Shown here piece after piece: positions 25,325 to 33,058 of a stretch of 64,000 bases of DNA. Made by a program: the position numbers and the translations under genes. Below the pieces are notes generated by a model. The model saw only the letters and a program-made list of their open reading frames with translations, did not search any database and was not told the DNA's origin. Source of the stretch: Streptomyces sp. NBC_01439 (lineage in GTDB: Bacteria; Actinomycetota; Actinomycetes; Streptomycetales; Streptomycetaceae); the NCBI RefSeq assembly GCF_036227605.1, contig NZ_CP109487.1, positions 2,108,001 through 2,172,000 of the forward strand, in the 5' to 3' direction. Positions within the stretch are counted from its first letter, which is position 1. Each line of letters begins with the position of its first letter.

Positions 25325-25425
25325 CGCGGTTCGCCCAGGCGCGCGGCAGCCGACGTACCGGAGGTCCACGGGTACGCCGGGCCGCTCCCCGGTGGTGATC
25401 CACCCGAACGCCAGTCACGGCCCGC
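25325..25425 (-). promoter_or_regulatory. ZTP/ZMP (pfl) riboswitch before folD
   Basis: The minus-strand leader contains, in order, GGCCGTGACTGGCG, GTGGATCACCACCGGGGAGC, a variable stem and CGCGCGCCTGGGCG. These are the conserved blocks of the pfl motif, the ZTP/ZMP aptamer: the GACUGGC junction, the GGGGAGC strand and the CCUGGGC that forms the pseudoknot. The aptamer starts within about 10 bases of the predicted transcription start and ends 27 bases before the GTG. pfl RNAs often precede folD and purine genes and switch them on when ZMP/ZTP accumulates for lack of 10-formyl-THF. The expression platform is not obvious; the short distance to AGGAG suggests control of translation. Confidence 0.88.
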
Positions 25426-25430
25426 CGACC

Positions 25431-25460
25431 ACTGTAGTCGACATATCCGGTGGTTGTCGG
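25431..25460 (-). promoter_or_regulatory. probable folD promoter
   Basis: On the minus strand CCGACA (25460-25455) and TACAGT (25436-25431) are spaced by 18 bases. Transcription would start about 6-8 bases downstream, right at the beginning of the riboswitch aptamer. The -35 is only a partial match to TTGACA. Confidence 0.5.
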
Positions 25461-25485
25461 GCGTCCGACCTGGGACGATCAAGGC

Positions 25486-26247
25486 ATGACGCGTACTTTC
25501 GACCATCTTGTCGCCGAGGCCGAGTCCGTCTCCGTGGACGGCTGGGACTTCTCCTGGCTCGACGGCCGGGCCACCGAGCAGCGCCCCTCCTGGGGCTACC
25601 AGAAACTGATGAGCGAGCGCCTGGCCCAGGTCCGGTCCGCGCTGGACATCCAGACCGGCGGGGGTGAGGTCCTGGCCGGATGCGCTCCGCTGCCACCGTT
25701 GATGGTCGCCACCGAGTCCTGGCCGCCCAACATCGACAAGGCGACGCGGCTGCTGCACCCGCTGGGCGCCGTGGTGGTCGCCGACGCCGACGAGCCGCCG
25801 CTGCCCTTCGGCGACGCTGCCTTCGAGCTGGTGACCAGCCGGCACCCGGTGACCATCTGGTGGGAGGAGATCGCGCGGGTGCTGACGCCGGGCGGCAGCT
25901 ACCTCTCGCAGCAGGTAGGTCCGGCGAGCGTCTTCGAGCTCGTCGAGTACTTCCTCGGCCCGCAGCCGGAGGAGGTCCGGCGCGGCCGGCACCCCGACGA
26001 CGCGGTCGCCGACGCCACCGCGGCCGGCCTCGAAGTCCTCGATCTGCGCTCCGAACGACTGCGCACGGAGTTCCACGACATCGGAGCCGTGATCTACTTC
26101 CTACGGAAGGTGATCTGGATGGTGCCCGGCTTCACGGTCGGGCAGTACCGGGACCGGTTGCGCGAGCTCCACGAACAGATCGAACGCGAAGGTCCGTTCG
26201 TCGCTCACACCGCCCGCTTCCTCATCGAAGCCCGCAAAACGGGCTGA
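25486..26247 (+). CDS. SAM-dependent methyltransferase-like protein
   Basis: The 253-residue protein resembles class I methyltransferases: LDIQTGGGEVLAG stands where motif I (DxGxGxG) should be, VVVADADEPPLPFGDAAFELVTSRH is the acidic loop and motif II, and EIARVLTPGGSYLSQQVG is the post-II helix. The first glycine motif has an unusual QTGGGE form, also seen in a Streptomyces/actinobacterial subfamily. No acceptor is known. The ATG at 25486 has little ribosome site but a GACGAT hexamer 6-7 bases upstream, so it may be leaderless. It shares a short divergent region with folD. Confidence 0.75.
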   Translation: MTRTFDHLVAEAESVSVDGWDFSWLDGRATEQRPSWGYQKLMSERLAQVRSALDIQTGGGEVLAGCAPLPPLMVATESWPPNIDKATRLLHPLGAVVVADADEPPLPFGDAAFELVTSRHPVTIWWEEIARVLTPGGSYLSQQVGPASVFELVEYFLGPQPEEVRRGRHPDDAVADATAAGLEVLDLRSERLRTEFHDIGAVIYFLRKVIWMVPGFTVGQYRDRLRELHEQIEREGPFVAHTARFLIEARKTG

Positions 26248-26373
26248 TCTGAAGGGCGGACGGATCTGCGCCGGATCGGTTGCGCGGCCACAGCGTGGCG
26301 CAGGTCACTCAATTCAGCGCGTAACGAATCGACTCGGGCATGCGATGAACCGACAGGTGTCCTCGCGCGGCCC

Positions 26374-26400
26374 GGAATACAGACCCCCCTCCGGTCTGTT
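26374..26400 (+). promoter_or_regulatory. sigma-R type promoter of hrdB
   Basis: GGAAT (26374-26378) and GTT (26398-26400) are 19 bases apart, matching the sigma-R/SigH consensus GGAAT-N18/19-GTT. Sigma-R responds to thiol-oxidative stress, and hrdB of S. coelicolor is a known member of that regulon. The spacer contains a 7-bp inverted repeat, ACAGACC...GGTCTGT (26379-26399). The site is 61 bases before the GTG at 26461. Confidence 0.75.
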
Positions 26401-26460
26401 TCCCGAGTTCGCGCGATGATGTCCCGCCCACCCTTATCTGTTCGCAACGAGAGGCTCCTT

Positions 26461-28053
26461 GTGTCGCTCAGCCCGTCCCGTACGTTCCCTCCGGAGATCG
26501 CCGAATCCGAGGCCCTCGTCGCGCTCGTCGAGCGCGGCCGCGAGCAGGGTCACATCAACGGTGACGACGTGCGCCAGGCCTTCGAGGCCGGCCGCATCCC
26601 GGTGGACCAGTGGAAGCGGGTCCTGCGCAGCCTGAACCAGGTCCTGGACGAGGAGGGTGTCGCCCTTCACGTCAGCGCGGCGCCCGCCACCAAGGCCGCC
26701 GCCAAGAAGCCCCGCAAGGCTGCCGCCGCACCGGCCCGCACCGTGGCCAAGAAGGCCACCGCCGCGCCGCGCCCCATCGGCGCCCGCAAGACCGCGGTCA
26801 CCACCGCGGCCACGGCTGCCACCACCGCCACGGCGATATCCGCTTCGTCGGCCGCCGCGATCGGGGACGAGGCGTCGGCCGAGGCCGCCGCCGAGCCGAA
26901 GAAGCGCACGGTCAAGAAGACCGCCGCCAAGAAGACCGCCGTGAAGAAGACCGCGGCGAAGAAGACCAGCGCCAAGGACGCCGACGAGGGCGAGACCCCC
27001 GTCGTCGAGGGCGAGGACTGGGCTGCCGAGGACCTGGTCGACGAGGCCGAGGACGAGGCTCCCAAGGCCGGCGGCACCCAGGGCTTCGTCCTGTCCGACG
27101 ACGACGAGGACGACGCTCCGGCGCAGACGGTCATGGTGGCCGGCGCCACCGCCGACCCCGTCAAGGACTACCTCAAGCTCATCGGCAAGGTGCCGCTCCT
27201 CAACGCCGAGCAGGAGGTGGAGCTCGCCAAGCGCATCGAGGCGGGTCTCTTCTCCGAGTACAAGCTCGAAGAGGAGGAGGACCACAAGCCCGCCTTCAAG
27301 CGCGAGCTCGAGATCCTGGTCGAGGACGGCCGCCGGGCGAAGAACCACCTGCTGGAGGCCAACCTCCGCCTCGTGGTCTCCCTCGCCAAGCGCTACACGG
27401 GCCGCGGCATGCTCTTCCTGGACCTGATCCAGGAGGGCAACGTCGGCCTGATCCGCGCCGTGGAGAAGTTCGACTACACCAAGGGCTTCAAGTTCTCCAC
27501 GTACGCGACCTGGTGGATCCGCCAGGCGATCACGCGCGCCATGGCCGACCAGTCGCGCACGATCCGCATCCCCGTGCACATGGTCGAGATCATCAACAAG
27601 CTCGCCCGCGTGCAGCGCCAGATGCTCCAGGACCTGGGCCGCGAGCCCACCCCGGAGGAGCTGGGCAAGGAACTCGACATGACCCCCGAGAAGGTCATCG
27701 AGGTCCAGAAGTACGGCCGCGAGCCGATCTCCCTGCACACCCCCCTGGGTGAGGAGGGCGACAGCGAGTTCGGTGACCTCATCGAGGACTCCGAGGCGGT
27801 CGTCCCGGCGGACGCGGTCTCCTTCACCTTCCTCCAGGAGCAGCTCCAGTCCATCCTGGGCACGCTCTCGGAGCGCGAGGCGGGCGTGGTCTCCATGCGT
27901 TACGGCCTCAACGACGGCCAGCCGAAGACCCTGGACGAGATCGGCCGCGTGTACGGGGTCACCCGTGAGCGCATCCGCCAGATCGAGTCCAAGACCATGT
28001 CGAAGCTGCGCCACCCGTCGCGTTCGCAGGTGCTGCGCGACTACCTCGACTGA
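26461..28053 (+). CDS. hrdB: principal RNA polymerase sigma factor, HrdB type
   Basis: The 530-residue group 1 sigma factor directs RNA polymerase to housekeeping promoters. The N-terminal ~250 residues have region 1.1 ([19 protein letters not shown]...) and a long Ala/Lys-rich stretch (KKTAAKKT repeats, about 145-175), a hallmark of HrdB that HrdA, HrdC and HrdD lack. Region 1.2 ([16 protein letters not shown]), region 2 ([37 protein letters not shown]), region 3 and region 4 ([13 protein letters not shown]) follow, ending [10 protein letters not shown]. The GTG at 26461 matches HrdB; the ribosome site is GAGAGG. A sigma-R promoter precedes it, and a hairpin at 28066-28110 follows. Confidence 0.93.
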   Translation: MSLSPSRTFPPEIAESEALVALVERGREQGHINGDDVRQAFEAGRIPVDQWKRVLRSLNQVLDEEGVALHVSAAPATKAAAKKPRKAAAAPARTVAKKATAAPRPIGARKTAVTTAATAATTATAISASSAAAIGDEASAEAAAEPKKRTVKKTAAKKTAVKKTAAKKTSAKDADEGETPVVEGEDWAAEDLVDEAEDEAPKAGGTQGFVLSDDDEDDAPAQTVMVAGATADPVKDYLKLIGKVPLLNAEQEVELAKRIEAGLFSEYKLEEEEDHKPAFKRELEILVEDGRRAKNHLLEANLRLVVSLAKRYTGRGMLFLDLIQEGNVGLIRAVEKFDYTKGFKFSTYATWWIRQAITRAMADQSRTIRIPVHMVEIINKLARVQRQMLQDLGREPTPEELGKELDMTPEKVIEVQKYGREPISLHTPLGEEGDSEFGDLIEDSEAVVPADAVSFTFLQEQLQSILGTLSEREAGVVSMRYGLNDGQPKTLDEIGRVYGVTRERIRQIESKTMSKLRHPSRSQVLRDYLD

Positions 28054-28065
28054 GTCGATCTCCTC

Positions 28066-28110
28066 CAGAACGCCCCCGCCCCGCGGCCTCCGCAGGTCGG
28101 GGGCGTTCTG
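28066..28110. terminator. 13-bp-stem hairpin between converging genes
   Basis: CAGAACGCCCCCG (28066-28078) and CGGGGGCGTTCTG (28098-28110) are perfectly complementary with a 19-base loop. It starts 12 bases after the hrdB stop and serves both hrdB and the metallopeptidase gene on the other strand. Confidence 0.85.
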
Positions 28111-28127
28111 CGTCCGGCCGGGTCAGG

Positions 28128-29951
28128 TCAGGTCAGGCGGAAGACGGGACCCTTGGGGGTGAACGGCAGGGAGGCGCCCTGGGGGATCAGGTACGCGTGT
28201 TCGCGCCGGATGCGCAGGGTGTCGCACCAGCCGTCCGTGATCACGAGCACCGGGGCCCCGGGCGGGAAGTCCTCCGCCCGTTGCAGCAGGTCGACGCCCG
28301 GCTGCAGCTCGGTACCGCCGCGCCCGCGGACCCGTACCCGGCCGGCGATCTCGGTCGGGGGCAGATAGCCCGCGTCGTACGGCGCCGCGTCGCAGAAGAC
28401 GACCCGTGCCGCCGGTACGTCCCGGGCCTCGGCGTACGAGGCGATCGCACCCAGTGCCTTGCCGAGCAGGGCGGCGTTCATCGACCCCGAGGTGTCGAGC
28501 ACCACGCCGAAGGTGCAGCGGGCGATCTCCTCGGGCGGGAAGTAGCGGCCCGCCCGCGGGATGTCCGGGGTGGATGCCTGGCGGCGCGCCGGGCGCGCGA
28601 AGCTCCGTACCGGCTCGGGGCGCGGCACGTGTTCGTCGAACCAGCGGGCGAGCCGGGCGTCCCACGGGACGGGCGGGTGGGCCAGGGCCCGGATCTCCTG
28701 GATCAGCCCGGCGGGCAGCAGGCCGCGCTCCCCGTAGGTGTGCAGGTCGAAGCCCTGGACCAGGCCGCGCCGGTAGAACTCGTCCAGATCGGTGTACGGC
28801 GCGCTGCCCGGGTGGGGCAGCGGCTCGCCCAGGATGTCCCCGCGGCCCTTGCCGCGCAGGGTGGCGAGGCGGCGCATCCGGCGCAGATCGGTGGCGATCC
28901 GGTCGTAGACCTCCTCGACGGAGAGGTCCCTCAGCTCCGGGTCGTACAGCAGCCCGGCGGGCATCTCGCCGACGCCCATCTCGACGAGCCAGCCGTTGAC
29001 CACGTAGTCGGCGGCCACGTTGTGCAGGTACGGGTCCCGGGCGCCGCGGCGCTCGCCGTGGCGCAGGGCGGCGTGCAGCATCTCGTGGGCGAGGATGAAC
29101 CGCCATTCCTCGTCCTCGAAGCTGCGCAGCGGGTTGACGTAGATCTCCCCGGCGGTGGCACTCACCGCGGCGACGTCGATGCCCTGGGCGCGGGCCAGCT
29201 CGGCGTCGGCGACGATCTTCAGGCCGCTGGCCAGGCCGCCGAGGAGCGGGTACGAGGAGACGAACCAGTTCAGCGCCCGGTCCCACGGGCGCTGTGCCAC
29301 GCGCTCCCCCGTGACCCGGTCGCGGCGCCCGCCGGCGACCTCCATGGCGGCGGAGACACTGCGGGTCAGGGCGTGCGCGAAGGCGGTCTCCCAGTCGGGG
29401 ACCGGGGTGGAGTTCCATGCGCGCCAGGTGACCAGGAGCTGGTCGGGGTGGTCGCCGGCGGTGCCGCAGAGTTCGTACGCGGCGGGGACGCCGTCCCGGC
29501 GCCAGCGCGCCGCGAGCAGTTCCTCGTCACCGCCGGGGTACTCGGCCGGGAGGTCGTCCGGGGGCCGCAGCGACGGCTGGGTCAGCAGGAATCGGTTGAC
29601 GACGGCGCAGCGGGCGGCGAGGTCGAAGCGGTCGGGCTGCACGCGCTTCTCGGCGGCCGCGGCCGGGACGTGGCCGAAGCCGAGGTGGAGCAGGGCGTGG
29701 GCGAGGGCCCAGGCCCAGGTCCGGGGCTCGACGCGCAGCCCGGAGCGGACGTGGAGGACGCCGTTCGAGTCCACGGCGACCAGGCCCGCGTCGGGTGTCC
29801 CGGGGCAATTGCGCTGCTCGCACACGCTTCCGCCGACGGCAGCGAGGGCCGGGTTCCGCTTGACCAGGGCGAGCCCCTCGGCGAATGCCTGGGCGGCGGG
29901 GTCGGGCGGGACGGCCTTCTTCGGCTTCGGCCGGGGGCGCGACACGCTCAC
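28128..29951 (-). CDS. DUF2201-type putative metallopeptidase with VWA-like domain
   Basis: The 607-residue protein has an N-terminal metallopeptidase-like region with a zinc motif HEMLHAALRH near residue 287 (HExxH), and a C-terminal VWA-like region with VVLDTSGSMNAAL near 485 and ITDGWCDT further on. Together these form the DUF2201_N/VWA-like family. Such proteins pair with a MoxR-type AAA ATPase and are thought to act as chaperone- or protease-like partners; no substrate is known. Its GTG (29951) overlaps the ATPase stop by four bases (GTGA), so the two are one translational unit. A second short HALLHLGFGH near residue 85 looks like a degenerate repeat of the zinc motif. Confidence 0.85.
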   Translation of the reverse strand: MSVSRPRPKPKKAVPPDPAAQAFAEGLALVKRNPALAAVGGSVCEQRNCPGTPDAGLVAVDSNGVLHVRSGLRVEPRTWAWALAHALLHLGFGHVPAAAAEKRVQPDRFDLAARCAVVNRFLLTQPSLRPPDDLPAEYPGGDEELLAARWRRDGVPAAYELCGTAGDHPDQLLVTWRAWNSTPVPDWETAFAHALTRSVSAAMEVAGGRRDRVTGERVAQRPWDRALNWFVSSYPLLGGLASGLKIVADAELARAQGIDVAAVSATAGEIYVNPLRSFEDEEWRFILAHEMLHAALRHGERRGARDPYLHNVAADYVVNGWLVEMGVGEMPAGLLYDPELRDLSVEEVYDRIATDLRRMRRLATLRGKGRGDILGEPLPHPGSAPYTDLDEFYRRGLVQGFDLHTYGERGLLPAGLIQEIRALAHPPVPWDARLARWFDEHVPRPEPVRSFARPARRQASTPDIPRAGRYFPPEEIARCTFGVVLDTSGSMNAALLGKALGAIASYAEARDVPAARVVFCDAAPYDAGYLPPTEIAGRVRVRGRGGTELQPGVDLLQRAEDFPPGAPVLVITDGWCDTLRIRREHAYLIPQGASLPFTPKGPVFRLT

Positions 29952-31009
29952 CGGCGGGCCTCGACCAGGCGCGGCATGTCCCGGGCGGCCTCCACGAGGA
30001 ACCAGGAGGGCAGCACGGGCAGGCCGTCGGCGTCGTCGGCGATGACGGTCTGCGCCACCTCCACGGAGATCTCGGCGAGCTGGACCAGCAGCGCCTTGGC
30101 CCGGTAGGCGGTCTGGCGCAGGGCGGGCGAGACGTGCTCGCGCTGCGCGGGCAGCTCTTTGACCAGGCGGCCCCGGAAGGCCTCGGCGAGGTAGTAGAGC
30201 AGGTCGCGGTCGGCGGGGCGGGTGGGCCAGGAGGCGTCGCCCTTCATGATCGCCTCGATGCCGAAGCTGTGCCGCACGATCTTGGCGTAGCCGCAGAAGG
30301 AGACGGCGTGCGCGGGGGTGAGGGTGCCGTGCACGATCACCTTGAGGGTCTGCTCGTCCAGTTCCGCGCCGAAGGAGTGCAGGGCGTCGGAGAGCATGTG
30401 CCAGGACCGCGGGGTGGAGAAGGGCTCTTCCGTCTTGGGCGGCTGCGACCAGAGGTGGTCGGGGCGGTCGGTGAGGTAGTCGGTGACCCAGGGGTGGATG
30501 CCGTGTTCGCCGGCCCAGACCAGCCAGTCCCCCGCCGACGCCTGGAGGTGGACGTGGGTGAGGCGGTTGACCAGCGCGGAGGCGATCGGCCGGGCCAGCG
30601 CGTTGTCGGTGGCCCGGTTGCCCGCGCCGATGACGATGGAGCCGGCCGGCAGCTCGTAGGAGCCGATCCGGCGGTCGAGGATCAGCGAGTAGAAGGCCTT
30701 CTGGACGTCCGGACTCGCGGCGTTGAGCTCGTCGAGGAAGAGGCAGTACGGCTCGTCGCGGGCGATGGCCTCCGGCGGGCAGAAGACGGACCGGCCGCCC
30801 TGGATCTGCGGTACGCCGATCAGGTCCTCGGGGGCTAGCTGGGTGCCGAGCAGGCTGACGCACTCCAGCCCCAGCGCGTCGGCGAACTTCCTGACGAGCG
30901 AGGACTTTCCGATGCCGGGAGCCCCCCAGAGGAACACCGGCCGGACGGTGGCGAGGCCGAGCAGCAGTTCGGGGATCTGGGCGGGGGTGACGGTGACGGC
31001 GGCCTGCAC
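29948..31009 (-). CDS. MoxR-type AAA+ ATPase
   Basis: The 353-residue ATPase shows Walker A GAPGIGKSSL near residue 30, LGTQLAPEDLIGVP, Walker B YCLFLDELNAAS (residue ~90), sensor-1-like IVIGAGNRATDN, and a second-region arginine in NRLTH. These are features of the MoxR/RavA group, ATPases that remodel VWA-domain partners. The partner is clearly the DUF2201/VWA protein encoded directly downstream with a GTGA overlap. The GTG at 31009 is chosen because CCGAGGAC precedes it and VQAAVTVTPAQIPELL opens the domain; longer in-frame sequence upstream is Pro/Arg-rich and unlike the family. Confidence 0.87.
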   Translation of the reverse strand: MQAAVTVTPAQIPELLLGLATVRPVFLWGAPGIGKSSLVRKFADALGLECVSLLGTQLAPEDLIGVPQIQGGRSVFCPPEAIARDEPYCLFLDELNAASPDVQKAFYSLILDRRIGSYELPAGSIVIGAGNRATDNALARPIASALVNRLTHVHLQASAGDWLVWAGEHGIHPWVTDYLTDRPDHLWSQPPKTEEPFSTPRSWHMLSDALHSFGAELDEQTLKVIVHGTLTPAHAVSFCGYAKIVRHSFGIEAIMKGDASWPTRPADRDLLYYLAEAFRGRLVKELPAQREHVSPALRQTAYRAKALLVQLAEISVEVAQTVIADDADGLPVLPSWFLVEAARDMPRLVEARR

Positions 31010-31112
31010 GGGCGTGGATGTCCTCGGGGGGTGTGGCGGATGTGTGGTGCGGCCAGTGTCGCCGCACCCCACACCCCGGGGCATCCGGTTTTCGCCCCCC
31101 GGACGCGCGCCT

Positions 31113-31556
31113 TCAGGGGGTTTCGAGGAGGTGCTTGAGCTTCGCCTCGCCCCGGGGCATCTCCTTGCGGACCATGGGCCTGACCACGAGGGGTACGAGG
31201 GCCCGGCCCAGGCCGTGGCCCTCGAAGTCGACGTCCAGGGTGAGGCGGGAGCGGGCCCCGCCGTCGAGGGGTTCGACGGTGCCGCGCACATCGGTTCGTA
31301 CCGGCCCGTCGACCCCGTGCACGTGCCAGCTCCTCGGCGGGTCGAGCTCCACGAACTCCATGGTCGTGGGGACCCGCCGGCGGCCGATCTGCCGGGTGAC
31401 GAGGATCCTCGAACCGACGTGCACGGGAAGGTCGCCGATCGGAACGGCGGACACGGCGCTGTCCTGCCACTCCGGCAGGTGCGTGGGATCCGTCAGGTAC
31501 GCGTAGACGTCCTCGGGCCTGCGGTCGATGTCGATGCTCTTCCTGAATGCGGACAC
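31113..31556 (-). CDS. SRPBCC-family (polyketide cyclase/START-like) protein
   Basis: The 147-residue single-domain protein has the helix-grip pattern: FRKSIDIDRRPEDVYAYLTDPTHLPEWQ at the start, TTMEFVELDPPRSWHV in the middle and a C-terminal helix with VRPMVRKEM...LKHLLE. The fold makes a hydrophobic pocket for lipids or polyketides, but many Streptomyces SRPBCC proteins have no known ligand. GTG at 31556 follows AAGGGG. The gene is 41 bases from the APC permease stop on the same strand. Confidence 0.85.
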   Translation of the reverse strand: MSAFRKSIDIDRRPEDVYAYLTDPTHLPEWQDSAVSAVPIGDLPVHVGSRILVTRQIGRRRVPTTMEFVELDPPRSWHVHGVDGPVRTDVRGTVEPLDGGARSRLTLDVDFEGHGLGRALVPLVVRPMVRKEMPRGEAKLKHLLETP

Positions 31557-31597
31557 GGTGACCCCTTGGCGCCCCCTGGGCGGTCCCTCTTCCCAAG

Positions 31598-32983
31598 CTA
31601 CTCCGCGGGTGACGCGGCGGCGCGGTGCTTCTTCGCGGACATGGCGGCGTAGACGAGGACGCCCGCGAAGAGGAAGAGCACGCCCTGGTAGACGGCCGCG
31701 TAGCCGGAGCCGGCGACCAGCCACATCGAGAAGCCGAAGGCGAGGGCGGCGAGGACGCCGTCGCGGGCCAGACGGCCGGGGTGGACCCGCTCGCGCTGCC
31801 CGGAGAGCAGGAAGTAGATCTGCGCGGCGGTGGCCAGCAGGTAGGGGACGGTCGCCGTGAAGGTGGTGATCAGGACCAGGCTCTCGAAGACGCCCTGGGT
31901 GCCGGCCGTGTAGTTGTAGACGGTGAGGGCGGAGGCCAGGGCGACGGTGACGACCACGCCGACGACGGGGACCCCGCGCTTCTTCGTTTCGAAGGCCTTC
32001 GGGAAGAGCCCGTCCTTGGCGGCGGCGTACGGGGTCTGCGCGCTGAGCAGGGTCCAGCCGTTGAGGGCGCCGAGCATCGAGATCACGGCGGCGCAGGCGA
32101 CCACGGTGCCGCCCCAGGTGCCGCCGAACATGGCGTTGACGGCGTCGGTGAAGGGGGCCGTGGAGGAGACCAGCCGATCGTGGGCGACCAGGCCGAAGAC
32201 GGCGACCGTGCCGAGCAGGTAGACGGTGGCGGCGCCGACGGTGCCCAGGACCGTGGCCCGGCCGACGTTGCGCGCCGGGTCGCGGACCTCGCCCGCGCTG
32301 ACGGTGGCGGACTCGACTCCCAGGTAGCTGAACAGCAGGATCGCCGCGGAGGCGGAGACCGCGCCGGCCGCGCTCTGGTCGGTGGCCCGGAAGGGGCCGA
32401 GGTTGGCGGGGTCGAAGAAGAACAGCCCGCCGACGGCCACCAGGAGCAGCGGGGCGAACTTCAGCACGGTGGCGACTACTTGCACCGCTCCGACGTAGCG
32501 GGTGCCCGCCAGGTTGGAGAGGGCCGGGAGCCACTGGACGGCGAGGGCGGCCAGGCACATGGACCACTTGTGCTCGCCCGCGGCGGGGAACAGCACCGTG
32601 AGGTAGCCGACGGCCGCGACGGCCAGCGCCGCGTTCGAGACCCAGGCGGTGATCCAGTAGCTCCAGGCGGCGAGGAAGCCGGCGAAGTCACCGAAAGCGG
32701 CGCGGGCGTAGACGTAGGGGCCGCCGGTCTGCGGGTGGCGTTCGGCGAGCCGGCCGAAGACCAGGGCGAGGGCGATCGCGCCGGCGGTGAGGACGGCGAA
32801 CGCGACGAGGCTGATGGTGCCGAAGGGGGCCACCGAGGCGGGGAGGAGGAAGATCCCGCCACCGATGATGTTGCCCATGACCAGGCAGGTCGCGACGGGC
32901 AGGCCGAAGCGGCGTGCGTGGGGGTCGCGGCCCTGCTCGGGGGGTGCGGCAGCCTCGGCGGGCAGGGTTGCGGTGCTGGTCAT
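31598..32983 (-). CDS. APC-superfamily amino acid permease (AdiC/arginine-agmatine antiporter-like)
   Basis: The 461-residue protein has twelve predicted helices. The helix-1 break GNIIGGGIFLLPAS, GPYVYARAAFGDFAGF in helix 3 and SYLGVESATVSAGEVRDP in helix 6 match the basic amino acid/polyamine antiporter group to which AdiC belongs. Such proteins exchange an amino acid for its decarboxylated amine or take up amino acids; no decarboxylase gene is nearby. The ATG at 32983 was preferred to a GTG/ATG region further up because MTSTATLPAEA fits and a GGTGGTGCGCC stretch lies before it. It ends 41 bases before the SRPBCC gene. Confidence 0.87.
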   Translation of the reverse strand: MTSTATLPAEAAAPPEQGRDPHARRFGLPVATCLVMGNIIGGGIFLLPASVAPFGTISLVAFAVLTAGAIALALVFGRLAERHPQTGGPYVYARAAFGDFAGFLAAWSYWITAWVSNAALAVAAVGYLTVLFPAAGEHKWSMCLAALAVQWLPALSNLAGTRYVGAVQVVATVLKFAPLLLVAVGGLFFFDPANLGPFRATDQSAAGAVSASAAILLFSYLGVESATVSAGEVRDPARNVGRATVLGTVGAATVYLLGTVAVFGLVAHDRLVSSTAPFTDAVNAMFGGTWGGTVVACAAVISMLGALNGWTLLSAQTPYAAAKDGLFPKAFETKKRGVPVVGVVVTVALASALTVYNYTAGTQGVFESLVLITTFTATVPYLLATAAQIYFLLSGQRERVHPGRLARDGVLAALAFGFSMWLVAGSGYAAVYQGVLFLFAGVLVYAAMSAKKHRAAASPAE

Positions 32984-33058
32984 CGGTGGTGCGCCTCGGC
33001 TTGTCTCACATGGTGGGCGGGTCGACATATGGTCGACCACCGTGCGGGACGTACCAAA

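Noticed and set aside
25299..25418. N-terminal extension of FolD to 25418
   Set aside because: The bases are the conserved ZTP riboswitch aptamer, and the GTG at 25298 has a strong ribosome site.
28121..28138. GGTCA pentamer repeats, also seen near 35600-35630
   Set aside because: They are short simple repeats at gene ends without symmetry or spacing suggestive of an operator or CRISPR.
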